Source: Desulfosarcina alkanivorans | GTDB taxonomy: Bacteria; Desulfobacterota; Desulfobacteria; Desulfobacterales; Desulfosarcinaceae | Assembly: GCF_009688945.1 (NCBI RefSeq) | Contig: NZ_AP021874.1 | Coordinates: 7,234,001-7,298,000 of the forward strand | DNA: 64,000 bases | Direction of reading: 5' to 3' | Part shown: positions 63,261 through 64,000 of the stretch, piece by piece | How the letters are laid out: each line of letters starts with the position of its first letter | Numbering within the stretch: position 1 is the stretch's first letter | Notes under the pieces: model-generated | The model's input: the letters and a program-made list of their open reading frames with translations, nothing else | Database searches by the model: none | Told to the model about the DNA's origin: nothing | Program-made: the position numbers and the translations under genes

Positions 63261-64000
63261 ATGAATGTCAACGAGCGAAAAGCAATCAAGCGGTTGCTGA
63301 TCCGCTCCACCAACTGGATCGGTGACGCCGTCATGACCACGCCGGCCGTGCGTGCTATCCGTCGCCACTTCCCCGGTGCCCGAATCAGCCTGCTGGCCAA
63401 ACCCTGGGTTGCGCCGGTGTTCGCCCACAGCCCTCATGTGGACGAGATTATAGTTTACGAGGCCAATGGCCGACACCGGGGAGCGATGGGACCGATCCGC
63501 CTGGCCAGGGATTTGCGGCGGCATCGTTTCGACGCGGCCATTTTTTTGCAGAACGCCATCGAAGCGGCCCTGATTGCCTTTTTGGCCGGCATTCCGGTGC
63601 GCATCGGGTTCGACACCGACGCCCGTCGCCCGCTGCTGACCCATGCGGTGCGGTGCACCAGGGCCATCAAGGCCATCCATCAGACCGGCTACTATCTTGA
63701 GATCCTAAAGGGTATAGGGGTGGTTGATGGCGATCAGGTGCTTGAACTCACCCTTGGTGAAAACGACCGCGAACAGGCTCGGCAACTTCTCACCCGCCAA
63801 GGCGTCGATCCAGCGGCAAGGATCGTCGGCCTCAATCCAAGCGCCACCTTCGGCCCGGCCAAGCAGTGGTTTCCGGAGCGCTATGCTGCCCTGGGTGACC
63901 GCTTGCGGGATGAATGGGGGGCGACGGTGTTGATATTCGGCGGCCCTTCGGATCGGGAACTGGGAGAAAACATCCGTCGCATGATGCACGGTCCGGCCAT
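63261..64000 (+). CDS. waaF: Lipopolysaccharide heptosyltransferase, glycosyltransferase family 9 (3' partial)
   Basis: The frame begins MNVNERKAIKRLLIRSTNWI and runs off the window end after about 246 codons. The N-terminal RSTNWIGDAVMTTPAV, the acceptor-side AHSPHVDEIIVY, and GLNPSATFGPAKQWFPERY with VLIFGGPSDREL are those of heptosyltransferase II (WaaF). It transfers heptose to the inner LPS core. The ribosome site is weak. The preceding gap of 130 bases has no gene. Confidence 0.88.
   Translation, partial: MNVNERKAIKRLLIRSTNWIGDAVMTTPAVRAIRRHFPGARISLLAKPWVAPVFAHSPHVDEIIVYEANGRHRGAMGPIRLARDLRRHRFDAAIFLQNAIEAALIAFLAGIPVRIGFDTDARRPLLTHAVRCTRAIKAIHQTGYYLEILKGIGVVDGDQVLELTLGENDREQARQLLTRQGVDPAARIVGLNPSATFGPAKQWFPERYAALGDRLRDEWGATVLIFGGPSDRELGENIRRMMHGPA

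Noticed and set aside
1..64000. CRISPR arrays, insertion sequences, prophage genes
   Set aside because: No regularly spaced repeats, transposase, integrase or phage structural sequence was recognised.

Overview
The window looks like chromosomal DNA of a sulfate-reducing deltaproteobacterium (Desulfobacterota), most likely a Desulfosarcina-like member of the Desulfobacterales. Grounds: an ahbC-hemB-ahbD operon for the siroheme-dependent heme pathway typical of sulfate reducers, an in-frame TGA at the active site of a rhodanese that is best read as selenocysteine, PilZ/MglA-type signalling genes, and a fairly high G+C. Species assignment is inference; no rRNA is present.

Layout. 1-1673: end of a NitT/TauT-type ABC transporter (ATPase, binding protein). 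1816-8616: a signalling/polarity neighbourhood with an MglA-like GTPase, a Roadblock protein, two PilZ proteins, a MinD-like ATPase, a cyclic-nucleotide/PilZ protein, coiled-coil proteins and an AMIN-domain membrane protein. 8704-14022: ahbC-hemB-ahbD led by a ClpX-like unfoldase, closed by a clear terminator. 14369-16366: a PHP phosphoesterase and a small conserved protein. 16382-16795: the putative selenocysteine rhodanese. 16965-26597: an APC transporter, an AsmA protein, a MobA-HD fusion, an amidohydrolase overlapping a membrane protein, and a pentapeptide-repeat lipoprotein. 26813-27628: a methyltransferase.

27885-35683 is one co-directional unit: GntR/FCD regulator, gamma-glutamyltransferase, DUF3604 metalloenzyme and a complete polar amino acid ABC transporter. 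It reads as a gamma-glutamyl compound uptake and breakdown operon, with a direct-repeat operator candidate upstream. 36192-40141 holds a periplasmic binding protein, histidine kinase and response regulator, preceded by a decayed duplicate of the binding protein. 41001-42433 has an orphan response regulator, a GIY-YIG/DUF123 protein and tRNA-Arg(CCG).

42489-64000 is housekeeping: folC, rpsU, adk and a CCA-adding-type enzyme on the minus strand. On the plus strand are rho-rpmE-prfA-prmC, then rpsB-tsf-pyrH-frr-uppS-cdsA-dxr-rseP, then purL-purQ, and the start of a lipid A/LPS core pair (LpxL-type acyltransferase, heptosyltransferase) cut by the window end. The most notable items are the selenocysteine rhodanese with a hairpin just past its TGA, the ClpX-like unfoldase tied to heme genes, the MglA/Roadblock/PilZ/MinD cluster, and the GGT-DUF3604 operon.
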